Translations under genes and position numbers: made by a program | Assembly: GCA_907163375.1 (NCBI GenBank) | Contig: CAJQUW010008706.1 | Span: forward strand, 372,001-436,000 | DNA from: Prostheceraeus crozeri | Taxonomy: Eukaryota; Platyhelminthes; Polycladida; Euryleptidae | Length of the DNA: 64,000 nt | Reading direction: 5' to 3' | Notes under the pieces: generated by a model | The model's database searches: none | Told to the model about the DNA's origin: nothing | The model's input: only the letters and a program-made list of their open reading frames with translations | In this document: positions 1 to 11,366 of the stretch, one piece after another | Layout: each line of letters opens with the position of its first letter | Position numbering within the stretch: the first letter of the stretch is position 1

Positions 1-464
1 ACTTTTCTTGTCTTCATGCCGTAAACTACGTTCAGATTCTCTATATAGACCTTACATAGACCACTATACAAACCTTGAAATGGGCGACAAGTTTGACCTA
101 TGTAATTCTGGTCACATGTCTTGTAGGAAAATTCATAGATAACACATTTACTTTTGCAGTCTTAGGCTACTTTGGGCCAATATCATTACAAATTCTGTAA
201 GAACAATTATTTTTGTCCGACTTTTTGAAATTCGAAATAAGTTATTTCTTGGTTTGCTGATGATGCAAATTAGAATTTCATATGATTTTATTGATTTTTT
301 ATCAAGAAGAAACTGTCACCAACGAAATCAAGTGTCAAATTCACTTCGTTTTCTCCAATGACTTTCAATTTTTAATTCTAAATTTTGCGGTACATATCAG
401 TTTTACTAAAACCATTATCACTTACTGGTAGTGTGTTTTCATATATTTCGATTTTTCTGAAGGG
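1..464. other. unassigned AT-rich DNA
   Basis: I see no convincing gene, RNA or repeat boundary here. It may be the decayed downstream flank of the retroelement fragment that follows. Confidence 0.4.
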
Positions 465-851
465 TCAGACAAGACAGCATTGAGCCTCGACGTATCGGAA
501 ATTAATTTTTATAAAATTGTTTTTCACGTAATTAGGCAACCAGCTATCTTTGCGCAAACTTGTGACTGCTCTACTGTACCAACTGCATTTTAACTTTTCT
601 TTTACCGAAATGATTATGTCCAGGAAATTGAGACAGTCAGTGTCTGGAACTTCAAAAGTACATTGCATATTATCTGTTGGGTTTAAAGGATCATGGATAC
701 TCTGAGGCATATTCCTATTATCGGGAAAGGGACCCAAGATGACATTGTCGATATATCTTTTGTAAATGGTTGGAGGGATATTGCGAGAATGATACTTATA
801 GCTCAATAGATGATAATATATACCAGTAGATTGTGATAGATTGTACACCAA
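465..851 (-). pseudogene. Penelope-like reverse transcriptase fragment
   Basis: A 128-codon open stretch looks like the back half of a PLE-type reverse transcriptase. YKRYIDN matches the palm catalytic box (family YxDD, here with N for the second D). About 40 residues later LNFLDIIISV matches the conserved NFLD strand. A WY-x-R stretch and a basic tail follow, as in the PLE thumb. Both ends are missing, so this is a relic. GIY-YIG fragments of the same superfamily lie within 6 kb. A related LINE RT is possible but the NFLD context fits PLEs better. Confidence 0.5.
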
Positions 852-1655
852 ACCGTTGGTAACTTTTTACTTAGTGTGCTTGAATTTTCACTTTTTTACA
901 ACAAACACAGCTGTCGTAAAACTTTTGACTTCAAAAAAAACTATTGCTTGACAGTGTATTTTACATCGTTGTCCGAAAGAATAAGACAAACTTTGAATTG
1001 CCAAATAGCGGGTATAATGATCGCACAGACAAATCTATCAGTTTTCCTTTCACACGAACTGCTAGCTACTTCTAGCTACTTCTATTCTTGCCAGAAGCCG
1101 TTCGAATGATATCATGCTAAGGGAATAAGATCTGGAATTAAAGAGCACTTGAATTCCGATTTGAATTTCGTATATTGATTTGATGATATTTATCCTGCGC
1201 GATTGCACTTGTCATGCTCATCTAAAATTAAATAGACGGATTCAGATTTTTTTGATTGAATGATAAAATGCAATCTAATTCTTGTGAATATGTGTATATT
1301 TGAATTTATTAGTGTCTTCCTGCATCTCATGACTTAGGCCAAACCAAAAATTGTAGTCCCTACTTATGACAAAAATTTCATTGGTGCTTGCAAATAATTT
1401 CTTCAAATTATACGTTTATTCAATGTAATATTATTATAGTATTTGCATGTATGTACATATTTACAAGCCAATGGTGGAAAGAGAGATTGAAATGAATTAA
1501 TTATGGCAGATTATTCTTTTCATTGATTTTACTAATTTCCTGATGAACATCTGCTTTAGAAATCACAAATGAAAAAGAAAAATCACAAATAATAATTTAG
1601 GGAAGTTTGGTCAGAAAGCGAGATGAAAATGAGAAGTTGCCTAAACCCACTTTTA

Positions 1656-1733
1656 CAAGTGCCATAGCCATTTTCAAGAAAACTGTGACATGTATACATG
1701 TCACAGTTTTCTAGAAAATGGCAATGGCACTTG
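1656..1733. repeat. 78-bp near-perfect palindrome
   Basis: The sequence reads the same on both strands from CAAGTGCC to GGCACTTG, centred at 1694/1695 in TGTATACA, with no loop and only one or two mismatches. It would form a hairpin of about 38 bp. It may be the fused ends of a small inverted-repeat element; no target duplication is evident. Confidence 0.85.
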
Positions 1734-2167
1734 AATAGCCGAAATATATCGAAAAAGTAAATCAGAAAAAGCTACCAACCTTTACTTGGCTTCTCCAAAT
1801 CTTTTAAACATGACAATTGGCCAAGGCATTTTCTCTCCACTTTTACAGCTGTTATACCAATCGTTAGAGGCAACTATTTATACTTTAAATAACATCTCGA
1901 GCCTACCTGTCATTAATTTCATAAAAATCTCATCTCATGTATAACTTTGATATTCATTTTGTTGCGTACAACATGCGTACACAAAACACATTCTCAAATT
2001 GACAATATGACTTGAATTTAAGCAAATTATTAAGGGTCATTTGTATCTCTACTGATGCGAAGTCAAATAATTTATAAAAATTACACATTAATGCAAAAAG
2101 AGCTTTCGGTGAACTCAAAGTCCACATAATTTGGCTCGTAAATCTTCTCAAGATTTCATACACGGTT

Positions 2168-2935
2168 ATAGTGTGGGAGCTACTGACACTTTCTTCCTAA
2201 ATTCGCACACAAAGGGCTTAATAGCATGGATTTGTAGATCTTGAAACGCTGAATGAAAAAATCAAGTTCTTATGTGTCACAGCCGCAGTCGCATTCTGTC
2301 GTATGTAAGGTTAAAGGATTCCCATTGGAATCCAATGGTAAAATTCAAGAAATATACATGGATTGTGAAACATTTGGCAATTTCGTACATTTTCTTTTGC
2401 AGAAAAGAAACTATTTATCACAATGCCATGAAATTTGAAACATGATTGAGCTCAGAACATCAACTGCAATATAACAGTTGAAGTGAGTCACATGATTCAG
2501 TATTTGATGTCTGAGAGCCTCTATAAAAATGAGTAAAATCACCAAAATTAAGTCAAAGCATGAAATTTGCTCATTTTTGTAGAGGCTCTCAGACATCAAA
2601 TACTGAATCATGTGACTCACTTCAACTGTTATATCGCAGTTGATGTTCTGAGCTCAATCATGTTTCAAATTTCATGGCATTGTGATAAATAGTTACTTTT
2701 CTGCAAAAGAAAATGTACGAAATTGCCAAATGTTTCACAATCCATGTATATTTCTTGAATTTTACCATTGGATTCCAATGGGAATCCTTTAACCTTACAT
2801 ACGACAGAATGCGACTGCGGCTGTGACACATAAGAACTTGATTTTTTCATTCAGCGTTTCAAGATCTACAAATCCATGCTATTAAGCCCTTTGTGTGCGA
2901 ATTTAGGAAGAAAGTGTCAGTAGCTCCCACACTAT
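2168..2935. repeat. fold-back (MITE-like) element, 366-bp arms
   Basis: The left arm (2168-2533) and right arm (2570-2935) are reverse complements with about three mismatches seen by eye, separated by a 36-base loop. The ends read GTGTGGGAGC and GCTCCCACAC, each flanked by TA, which fits a Tc1/mariner-type target duplication, although the symmetry extends one or two bases further. Each arm holds the same 61-codon open frame (2253-2438 and 2665-2850), differing at one residue. I read that frame as a by-product of the duplication and not as a gene. A transcript would fold into very long double-stranded RNA. Confidence 0.8.
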
Positions 2936-3399
2936 TGTTTTAAAACTGACAACCTTGTGTTTAATACTTGTTTGCATGGAAACCAGCAGATGATGTGCCA
3001 TACCAAAAGCTTTAAAATTTTAAGCCTTTTATTTAAATTAGCGGTGAAAAAACGAAATCAGCTTACTCGCATCCATGACTTTGTTGTTGGTATGCTCAGT
3101 GTGAGATAAACTCCACAATATGCTGACCTTTATGTTAAAATGAAAAATTTAAGCAAGTGAATTTTTTTAGCTGTATTCTAACTTCACCGTGATACACAGT
3201 CATCTGGATATTTTAGTCACATCAGAATACTGTCATCAGTCTGTTAAAATGATATTAGAATCCATTCACTACTTCACGCCAAACACAAAATCTACTTGAA
3301 ATCAGTGCTTTAAATCAGTCAACCAGCAACCGCTGCCATCTCAATAACTTCCGTTATCAAAAAGCAGATCCAATCTCCTTTATCATTCTGGAATTTTAT

Positions 3400-4440
3400 C
3401 ACAGGCAAGTTATGAGAGTTTCTGACTCGATATAATTTGTTGGTCAAAAGTAAAAAGTTATAAATTTACACTTCGCACAGAGTGACGGGCCTTCGGCATC
3501 CAGCGCTTTCTTAATGGCTGATGGTCAAATGGCGGTCTGCAAACTCGGTGTGAAGATTTATAAAGAAGTGAATGATATTAAGAATTGTGTTGCTTGTTGA
3601 ATGTGAGGTAATCAAAGTGAGAGGGCAGACTGTAGCAAGGTAATTCATGTCTTCTATTGATTGTTGGCTTCAAGTGTGTAATAGCTTTTGCTTCACTGAA
3701 TGTTGTGTCTCGAGTGTTCGTCAGCTTAGCAATGAAATCGACCTGAAAATCCTCGATGCTACCTAGATCATTATGTTTATTTTTGATATGCTCATAGAGA
3801 GCGCTGGATGCAGACTTATTAATAATTGCACGTCTATGTTCTGCGCGCCGAGTGGAGAATAAGAAGGGACTCGTTTGTGCCCAATCATGTTAAAAGTAGT
3901 TTCATCAATAACCGCTTAAAAGATATACACTAAAAACCAAAAGACCAAAAGATGATTGGGCACAAACGAGTCCCTTCTTATTCTCCACTCGGCGCGCAGA
4001 ACATAGACGTGCAATTATTAATAAGTCTGCATCCAGTGCTCTCTATGAGCATATCAAAAATAAACATAATGATCTAGGTAGCATCGAGGATTTTCAGGTC
4101 GATTTCATTGCTAAGCTGATGAACACTCGAGACACAACATTCAGTGAAGCAAAAGCTATTACACACTTGAAGCCAACAATCAATAGAAGACATGAATTAC
4201 CTTGCTACAGTCTGCCCTCTCACTTTGATTACCTCACATTCGACAAGCAACACAATTCTTAATATCATTCACTTCTTTATAAATCTTCACACCGAGTTTG
4301 CAGACCGCCATTTGACCATCAGCCATTAAGAAAGCGCTGGATGCTGAAGGCCCGTCACCCTGTGCGAAGTGTAAATTTATAACTTTTTACTTTTGACCAA
4401 TAAATTATATCGAGTCAGAAACTCTCATAACTTGCCTGTG
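3400..4440. repeat. long inverted repeat made of PLE sequence, 489-bp arms
   Basis: The left arm (3400-3888) and right arm (3952-4440) are reverse complements around a 63-base spacer. By eye there are roughly seven mismatches, so the arms are similar but clearly diverged, which argues against a simple assembly artefact. Each arm carries the end of a GIY-YIG coding region (3954-4262 on + and 3578-3886 on -). The two half-elements therefore lie head to head, starting at the same internal point. Confidence 0.85.
3954..4262 (+). pseudogene. GIY-YIG endonuclease tail of a Penelope-like element
   Basis: The frame opens into EHRRAIINK, then SALYEHIKNKHNDL, and ends with EAKAITHLKPTINRR just before TAA. 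This matches the second half of the GIY-YIG nuclease of PLEs: the R-x-x-EHRRA helix, the SAL-x-EH segment, and the EA-x-x-I-x-x-x-KP-x-INRR catalytic-glutamate helix. The GIY and YIG strands that should precede are absent, because the sequence turns into the palindrome centre. The mirror copy on the minus strand (3578-3886) carries the same reading frame. No RT is attached, so this is a 3' terminal fragment duplicated as an inverted pair. Confidence 0.65.
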
Positions 4441-6057
4441 AAATGCATCGCCTGACTCGCAAGCTGTTCAAGTATGATTCTCGAATTGAATGCATTGAAC
4501 GAATTCTGTTTCTGTAGCCAAGTCCTTTCCTGTTGTGAATCTCTGGAAACGGAATCGCAACGGTTATGAACTAAACAGTGTTCAGGAAAAGTATTTTATG
4601 ATTCCAATGAATTTTGTATCGAACTTATCCATCAGAATGTATGCCTAAGTCAAGGTTTGAATAAAAGACTCCATGGCGTTTCCTATGACATTATGATTGA
4701 TGCAGACTGCTTCTTCACACATTTTCCATTTCTAGAATAATTTTAAAAAAATTCTGGTTCATTTGTCTAAACTTTAATAACTTAATAACTTTGTCTTAAC
4801 CTTGTCTAACTTGATGGGATTAAAAAGCAGTCAGTCCCTGCTCGTATTTAAAATCATATTTAGATACAATTTAGAATGCCTCAAACAGCGGTTGTGAAAC
4901 TATATTTGAAAGTACGGTATGAAAAAATAGGGTTCCAACAACCATGTATTCAAAGTTTAACACTATAGAGAATTTATGTTGAAAATGTATAAAACATCAC
5001 GGTCCTGTCAGTTAGTAAACAGGTACATATAATGCTCCTCAATTGCGTGGATTTCAATTTAGAGCAATGCCTGCTGAAACGCAATCAGTGTAATCAGTGT
5101 GCTTAAAAACATCACTGTTCGGCAAGCGATTCCAAAATTTCCAGGACATTGAGAAAAGTTTCAATGGATTCATTGCTCCGCTGACGGTGACTATATCAGA
5201 AGCAGATGAATCTTTACAACTTCAATTGTGAGACTTACAAACTTAAAGTGATCACTTTTTCCTAACCAAAGCTACTCTGCCAATCAAACGATTTTGGCCT
5301 GTTCTTTCTGAAGATCAGTACCCCAATTTGCGCCGCTTTGGATTGCGCTTTCTATCAATGTTTGGAAGTACTTGTCTTTGTGATTCAGAATTTTCCGCAA
5401 TAAAGTCGATTAAGAGTGAGAAATCTTCCCAATCAAATATCTCTTGAGGCTTGTCTTCTCTTAGCCCTACCCTCAGTTGACACGAAGAAGCTGACCTCAA
5501 AAGTACACTAGCTTAAAATTAACTAACTGTAGCTTACTCACTTATTTGGAAACTAACTAATTAGAACTAATTAGAAACTTAACTATTTTAGGAAAATTAT
5601 TTTCCTAAATATCTTTGAACTTTAGTCAAATGCTTTCATCAATATCAATTTTTTTAGTATTTTATATCAATATTTTTCATGAATATCAAGATAATTTAAC
5701 ATTTACTTGTCTAATAGCGGAAGATAGTGAAGCGGTTGAGGAATGTGAACTACAGTCCGCGAATGCAGTCTTGCCGAATGCGGCCCGCGCCCGTATAAAG
5801 TTTGGACAACCCTGAAATAGACAAATGGTTATTGAAATGTTGGGGTAGCACCATGTTTTATTGATGAAACTTTATGTAAATTGTGCTGACTTTATCAGAA
5901 AAAATGACTTTACATGTAAGTCAATAAACATACTACGTCAGTCTCCCAAATTTTTTATTTAGTTTTTTTCCAAAATTTCTGTTACTTCAACTGTGTCAAA
6001 GACAACAGAGGGATGCAGCGGCTTTTGTACAAAACACAAAATTCAGAAAAAAAGATA
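4441..6057. other. unassigned DNA
   Basis: No supported gene. Small open frames of 61 codons (5315-5500, -) and 66 codons (5615-5815, +) show no family motif. The second ends in an Ala/Arg-rich stretch with higher GC than its surroundings, preceded by an AG that could be a splice acceptor, but no matching donor or partner exon is visible. Confidence 0.35.
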
Positions 6058-6309
6058 TTAAATTAACTGAAATGCATAGTGTAAATAGAATTTCTCTCCA
6101 ATATCTTCCTCTCTATATCGTGGTATTAGCAAATCCTTGTTGTCAAATCGTAGAAGTACACAATCAAAGATTGGCAGGTATATCGTGATGAAAATTGAAT
6201 CGTTGATCGAATAAACTATTTGACAACTTATATGTTCATCAATATGCATATGAATAGCGCGATTTGTCTCACCAATATAAATATTGAAATATAAGTTGCA
6301 TGTTGACAA
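6058..6309 (-). pseudogene. GIY-YIG fragment of a Penelope-like element
   Basis: The start of this 83-codon frame reads NIYIGETNRAIH followed by a D/R-x-x-EH helix. This is the YIG strand and first helix of the PLE-type GIY-YIG nuclease (family YVG/YIG-E-T-x-R then R-x-x-EH). The rest is diverged, and no RT is joined. It resembles the relic at 7595-7802 in both the YIG region and the far end (a Phe-Gln-x-Ile terminus), so the two may be copies of one family. Confidence 0.5.
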
Positions 6310-7594
6310 TATTCTTAAGAAAATATAACTTTATATATGATAAACAACTTCTACAACTCAACTTTTGTAAATGAAAGTGATCGTTTAAGGCATGGTTGAG
6401 CAATGAAAATCAGCTTAATAGCAACTGTCACATGCACAGAATCAGATTCATGTGAGCTTCGGTTTCCTAGAAAGGAAGAGTTATATGCGACCTCAATATC
6501 GAAATGGCACATCACAGAAGTAGACAACTTGCTCCTTCTCGAATGGACAATTCGTGTATCGCTTACTATTGGAAATGGCAAGCAATACGCTGTCAGCAGA
6601 GGACACCAGAGCCAGTGAGAGATGCTGTGATATCACTTCGCACACACCAAAACACACATCGTCTAGCTAACATTCGATTCAGTGTATGCACTATGCAGTA
6701 AGGAATGGTGAGATGACGATGGTGAAATCATCAAGTGAACTAATTTTCGATACGCCTGCTACTTTTTTAATAATGATCGGAAGGGCCAACATTATGGAGA
6801 AAACTTGTGCGCAATGATCTGAATTCTTCGAATCTGAAGGAATTTTGGCAATCGAAGCACTTTGCTGGAACTCACATTAATCTGCAAGCGACGCACGACT
6901 TTTTCCTATCTCTGGAAGGTATTAGGAATTCCTTTTTGCCGACTTAATAGGTTCCTCGATGTGCCGGCGATTTCGCATTAATCACACTTCTAGTAAACCG
7001 AAGCAGATAATACAAAATAATTAATTCTGTGGTCGTATGGCAAAAGATGTTCAATGTGTAACTTCTTTGAGTAAAATGATGAATCTGAATATCCATTTCA
7101 TGTCAGAAGAATCATCGAATTATAATCAGAATCTTCTTGACACAGTCGTTCATTTGAATTCTAACACTTTAAAAACATCATTTTACTCAAAGAAGCTACA
7201 TAGGCCTAGTAACCACATCCAACCATGGAACAGTTGGGTTTCTGAAAAAGGAAAGATTAACCCTCTTAAAACAGATTCCCTGAGAGAAAAACTGACAAGC
7301 AAATTATAGAAGATCTAAATAGTTTGAAATCATGATTTATGAATAATGGATATCCTATTTATATTGTAGAATAAAATGTATTTGAAATTCAACTGTAACT
7401 TTAACACAACTTCAACAGAAGCTGAAATAAAAATATCATTTTTTGCGGCTATCACCTATCAATGACATTCAAACTTAAAAAGTCAGAAAAGTTGTCTTTG
7501 CTATCAAACCTATTCATATTACTCAACCATGTATTAAACGAATTGCTTATGTCATGATCATAAGTTTTTTTTTCTTTAGAATAATGTCAACATG
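6310..7594. other. unassigned DNA with short open frames
   Basis: Frames at 6351-6701 overlap on both strands and have no motif. A 90-codon frame at 7037-7309 is Ser/Asn-rich with no recognisable domain. I cannot support a gene. Confidence 0.35.
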
Positions 7595-7802
7595 CGATTT
7601 ATATATCCATTTTCATATTGGAGGGACAAATTGCACTTTCGAATGCGTATTGGTGAGCATTTAAGTCATCCAAAATAGCTTACTTGATGAACATCTTAAT
7701 TTTTACAGTGAGGATAAGCTAATGCCACCGAGACGAATATATTGTAGAGAAATTATATTTGCTCTATGAAGCCAAGCATCAATATGAATTTCAGTTTATC
7801 TA
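7595..7802 (+). pseudogene. decayed GIY-YIG-like fragment
   Basis: Reading across two frames gives an aromatic strand, then IGGTN, RMRIGEHLSH, and later a REIIFALYEAKHQYEF stretch. These match the YIG strand, first helix and final region of the fragment at 6058-6309. At least one frameshift interrupts it. It is probably another PLE nuclease relic on the opposite strand. Confidence 0.35.
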
Positions 7803-8100
7803 TATCCTAATTTTGAATTTTGTGTTGTGAAAATATTCCATAGCGTCCCTCTGTTGTCCTTGACAGACGAAAATCTGGGAAACTGACATAATAGCACTTG
7901 CATATAGCAATAGTGCGCTTGTAATAGTACTTGAGGTACGAGCGAATGTAGGGCTGTTCCTATTAGGGAAGCTAGGGTGCCGTGGAGGCAACCGAACACC
8001 AAGATATCAAGCCGGTAGTCAATTCTCTCCGCCAAGTGAAGAAGAGCGGCAAGTCTCGCAGAAGAGGAGTAATATGGTCGCTTGTACTTGAATCACAAAC
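7796..8100 (-). pseudogene. LINE reverse transcriptase C-terminal relic
   Basis: On the minus strand the sequence encodes the familiar LINE ORF2 tail: an HITPLL-RDL-like segment (in a shifted frame near 8050-8090), then AERIDYRLDILVF, CLHGT, a short gap, VPRFSSVKDNRGTLWN. In CR1/Jockey-type LINEs this region reads HITPLL-x-x-LHWLPV-x-x-RI-x-YK, then CLHG-AP-x-YL, then a FS-x-x-AP-x-LWN motif. One frameshift separates the first part from the rest. The element is truncated on both sides. Confidence 0.6.
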
Positions 8101-11100
8101 AAGTTTGGTGGCAGCATTCAGTGAAGTCGTTGGGCGCAGATGGGGAGGCCGAACGTAATCGATGAGCAGTAGTCAGGGCGGGAATGGGGTGATCAGAAAT
8201 AGCACTGCAAGTCTCATGATCGTACGTTTGATGGATCTGATGTATCTGTGACTGACCAACTCACTTTTTGCCTCTCTTCAGATTAAGCATGCAACTCATC
8301 AAGTGATCACACCAAGTTTTAGACAGATTTTTAGACGGGACCGTTCCATAGCGAATGTCAAAATAGACAAGTACCAATATAGCAAATCTTATAACAGCCA
8401 ATTCCCATAACAGCAAAATCCCAATATAGAGAATGCCTAAAGAGAGAATTCTCAGAAAAGAAATATTGCATCATCTGAAATCAGACTTAATCACTGATTT
8501 GTGCGGGAATTATTCTTCAAAACCTGAATCAGTACCTTGTCCATCCAGAACTCCTTGCCTGAATTGATGCTGTGACATCGGGTTTCAGTTTTCAAATCGA
8601 TGAAATCTGTCACAAGTCAATGCAACTTCAAGCTAATTTTGATCAGACGGCAGATCATGCATTTGTCATGAACTCAATTTCGCTTGATAAGAATAGAGAT
8701 AGCAGCATACCACATTGATGAGTAGTATAATACTATCACACTTATTTCTGTTAAGTTTTGATAAACTCGTAATCAAATCATCAGATCACAATTTATTTCC
8801 CTAGATAGCGGTGCACTAATATTCAATATTGAATTGAATTGTTTGTTAAACACCTCCGTGTCTAGCAGTCTTCGAAGGAAAGATAAATAACAATAGCAAC
8901 TTGTGAAGTGATAAAAGAAATGACGAGTCAAAGAATGAACTCAACCAAGTAACTAACATCCAACTACAGTAACAAGTCTGAGTAACCACATTAACTTGTT
9001 TCAACATCATTTCGATACCGATGCGCATGCATCACATCAGTTTAACAAAAAGGGGTTGATATTTCTTTATTTTCAAATTCATGATGTCTCAAACTCGTAC
9101 ATGTATTGCACGACAGTTTTAGAATCTTCTTGCAAATTCTCATCAGACTGCTCGCCTCTCAAGTCCATTGAACTTTGTTATTCAAACTTTGTTATCCACA
9201 GGATTCCACTATTTTCCGCGGCATTCCACATTGAAGGCTATTTCTGTCATTTTTTCGTGAGAATCATTATCATACACATTCCGTTTTCAGTTAAATTTTC
9301 GAGAGAATATGACGTGATCATTGTCATGATCATATGATTTTGGGAATGCCAAGTTTTTAATGTAAAATCTGTTTAGGCTGATATTTATCCTATTGGAATT
9401 CTTTGCAATCAAATTCCTCACTTTCGGGAGCTTATCAAATTTCTTTGTCTTCAAAGCATTTATAATTCAAACACTTGTTGTTGATTGATATGCTCCAATC
9501 AATCATGCCTCCATAGTTGCAGCGGACAACTGTGTTAGTCAGAAAAATCTTTAGTATCAATAACTTGACGATCTCAAAACATGATAGCTCGCATCTTCAT
9601 TTGCAATATTTGTATTCCCTCATCTTCTTTATCAGCGGTAAATTGATGATTTTGATGACTGGGCCCACACAACGTGCTATCAGCTCGCATTAGACATCAA
9701 AAGCATTCGAAACACTATCCAGGTCTATTTTATGAAACAATTAAGTTCAAAGTCATGCACGAACTTCAGTCACCCTTTGAGTCGAATAACAAAAAGCGTC
9801 TTATGTCAGTGCTACACAACCATGTATAGTAGAATTCAGCTTATAACTCGACAATGAACCCGTTGTGGTGGCATGAAGAGCACAGTCGCACTTCGAAGCG
9901 ATTGCTTCTCATCAACCACGATGAAACCGGAAGAGAAGCAGAACCAGAAATTAAATTGTATCCTATCGATTTCGACTACAATAAGAAGTGACCAGAGATT
10001 TCAGTATCTTTGGAGTTTCCCTAACATTTTTTCTAACTTTCCTCTCCGATAGAGAACAAGCTCCAAACTGACGCACTGCCTACTCCAAAATATAATCAAA
10101 TTTGAAAGAATTCCCAGCGCGATGGCACGATTCTTTTTGGCCTTTAGTTTTGAGTTATTCTTCACTTTTTATTATATCTCATTTGAGCTTCAAAAATCAT
10201 GCAAAGCAAAGCCAACATTTGTATTTTGACAGTTGATACCTATCACATTAACTCATCAATGACAGCGTTAGAAGAACCTTGTCATGCAGCCACGGTCGAA
10301 CACCATAGGAATATATTATTCAGCAAAGTTGACTCTGGTCGTTAGAGATGTAATATCATGAAATAAATGACGAGGGACATAGCACGTGTTTTAGCAAGGA
10401 AACCATGTTTTTCGTCAATTCAGACGGACGGAGCGGTGTGTTTAGTTTGATGCGTTTAAACAAAAATTAATTACCAAATATATTCACAATTGTTTGAAAA
10501 TTTTGAAATAATGTTTTATTTGGAGTTGTTTGGCATTATTTTTTGGGTAAAAAAGGTTTAAGGGTATTTGGCACCAAATTGGCACTGTTTCTCAGACTTG
10601 TTTCAAATATTTTCTCAGACGTGTTTCCAAAGTCCGCTATGTCTAAAATAGAAATTGACTCAAGTTCGCGGCACCGCCGGGGGGGGGGAGCTAAGTTGGA
10701 TGCATGCATCACCAATGAATGGCTTAGAATTGCATGTGCACATGTGACGGCTTCTAAACCAGTGATACAGTCGTTGACAAGTGTATCTAAGTGAAAATGC
10801 GAGCGATTTTATGCCACTATTGTGTATTGCATGAAGCTTAACCTCCATTGTAGGAGTTTTATTGTCATCATTTTCTGTGGTCGAATATAGCATCTTTTCC
10901 TTGTAATGTCATGATGTCTTCCATTTGCGGTGTTCACCGCGAGGATGTTCAATGAAAATGAGCATTGTGAAAAAAAATCTCGAACACGTACGTGACACTG
11001 ATTGTTCGAAAGGAGATAAGAAATTCGTAATACTGTATGTTTCTCACTGCATGTTATGAAAATTAGGAGGATAACTCTTCACTTGGTCTTTTCTTTATGA

Positions 11101-11257
11101 CTTTCAATTTTCCTCGGTAAATCATGATTTTTGATTCTTTCTTTTGACTTCATATATGGATAGGAGTTACTGCATGAAAAGTGACGAATATGACAAAAAG
11201 TAACACAGTCATATCTATCATTCACCGTTTTTTCTTCATTGATTTCAATAACTTAAT
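8101..11257. other. unassigned noncoding DNA
   Basis: About 3 kb without a supported gene. Open frames at 8846-9028, 8996-9337, 10543-10794 and 10660-10893 lack motifs and overlap on opposite strands. A G9 run lies at about 10680-10688. This could be intron or intergenic sequence upstream of the host exon at 13838. Confidence 0.35.
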
Positions 11258-11281
11258 AATATATATATATATATATATATG
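11258..11281. repeat. (AT)n microsatellite
   Basis: An uninterrupted TA dinucleotide run of about 11 units, 85 bases before the Tigger transposon. Confidence 0.9.
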
Positions 11282-11366
11282 TGCATGTTTTTGCCCCACA
11301 CAGTAGTTTGCAATAGATAAACTTATTTCGAGGAAGGAATTCGTTCTCTGAGTTAATAATCCAATA

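Larger units (their letters stand above)
852..3399. other. noncoding DNA around two palindromes
   Basis: Apart from the palindrome at 1656-1733 and the fold-back element at 2168-2935, I see only AT-rich sequence without supported genes. Short open frames such as 876-1109 and 1954-2163 have no recognisable motif and no splice context. Confidence 0.4.

Noticed and set aside
2253-2850. Identical 61-codon frames on both arms of the fold-back element as genes
   Set aside because: They mirror each other because the arms are inverted copies; no motif, promoter or codon evidence supports a protein.
3400-4440. Assembly palindrome artefact
   Set aside because: The arms differ at several positions, which a chimeric read artefact would not produce.
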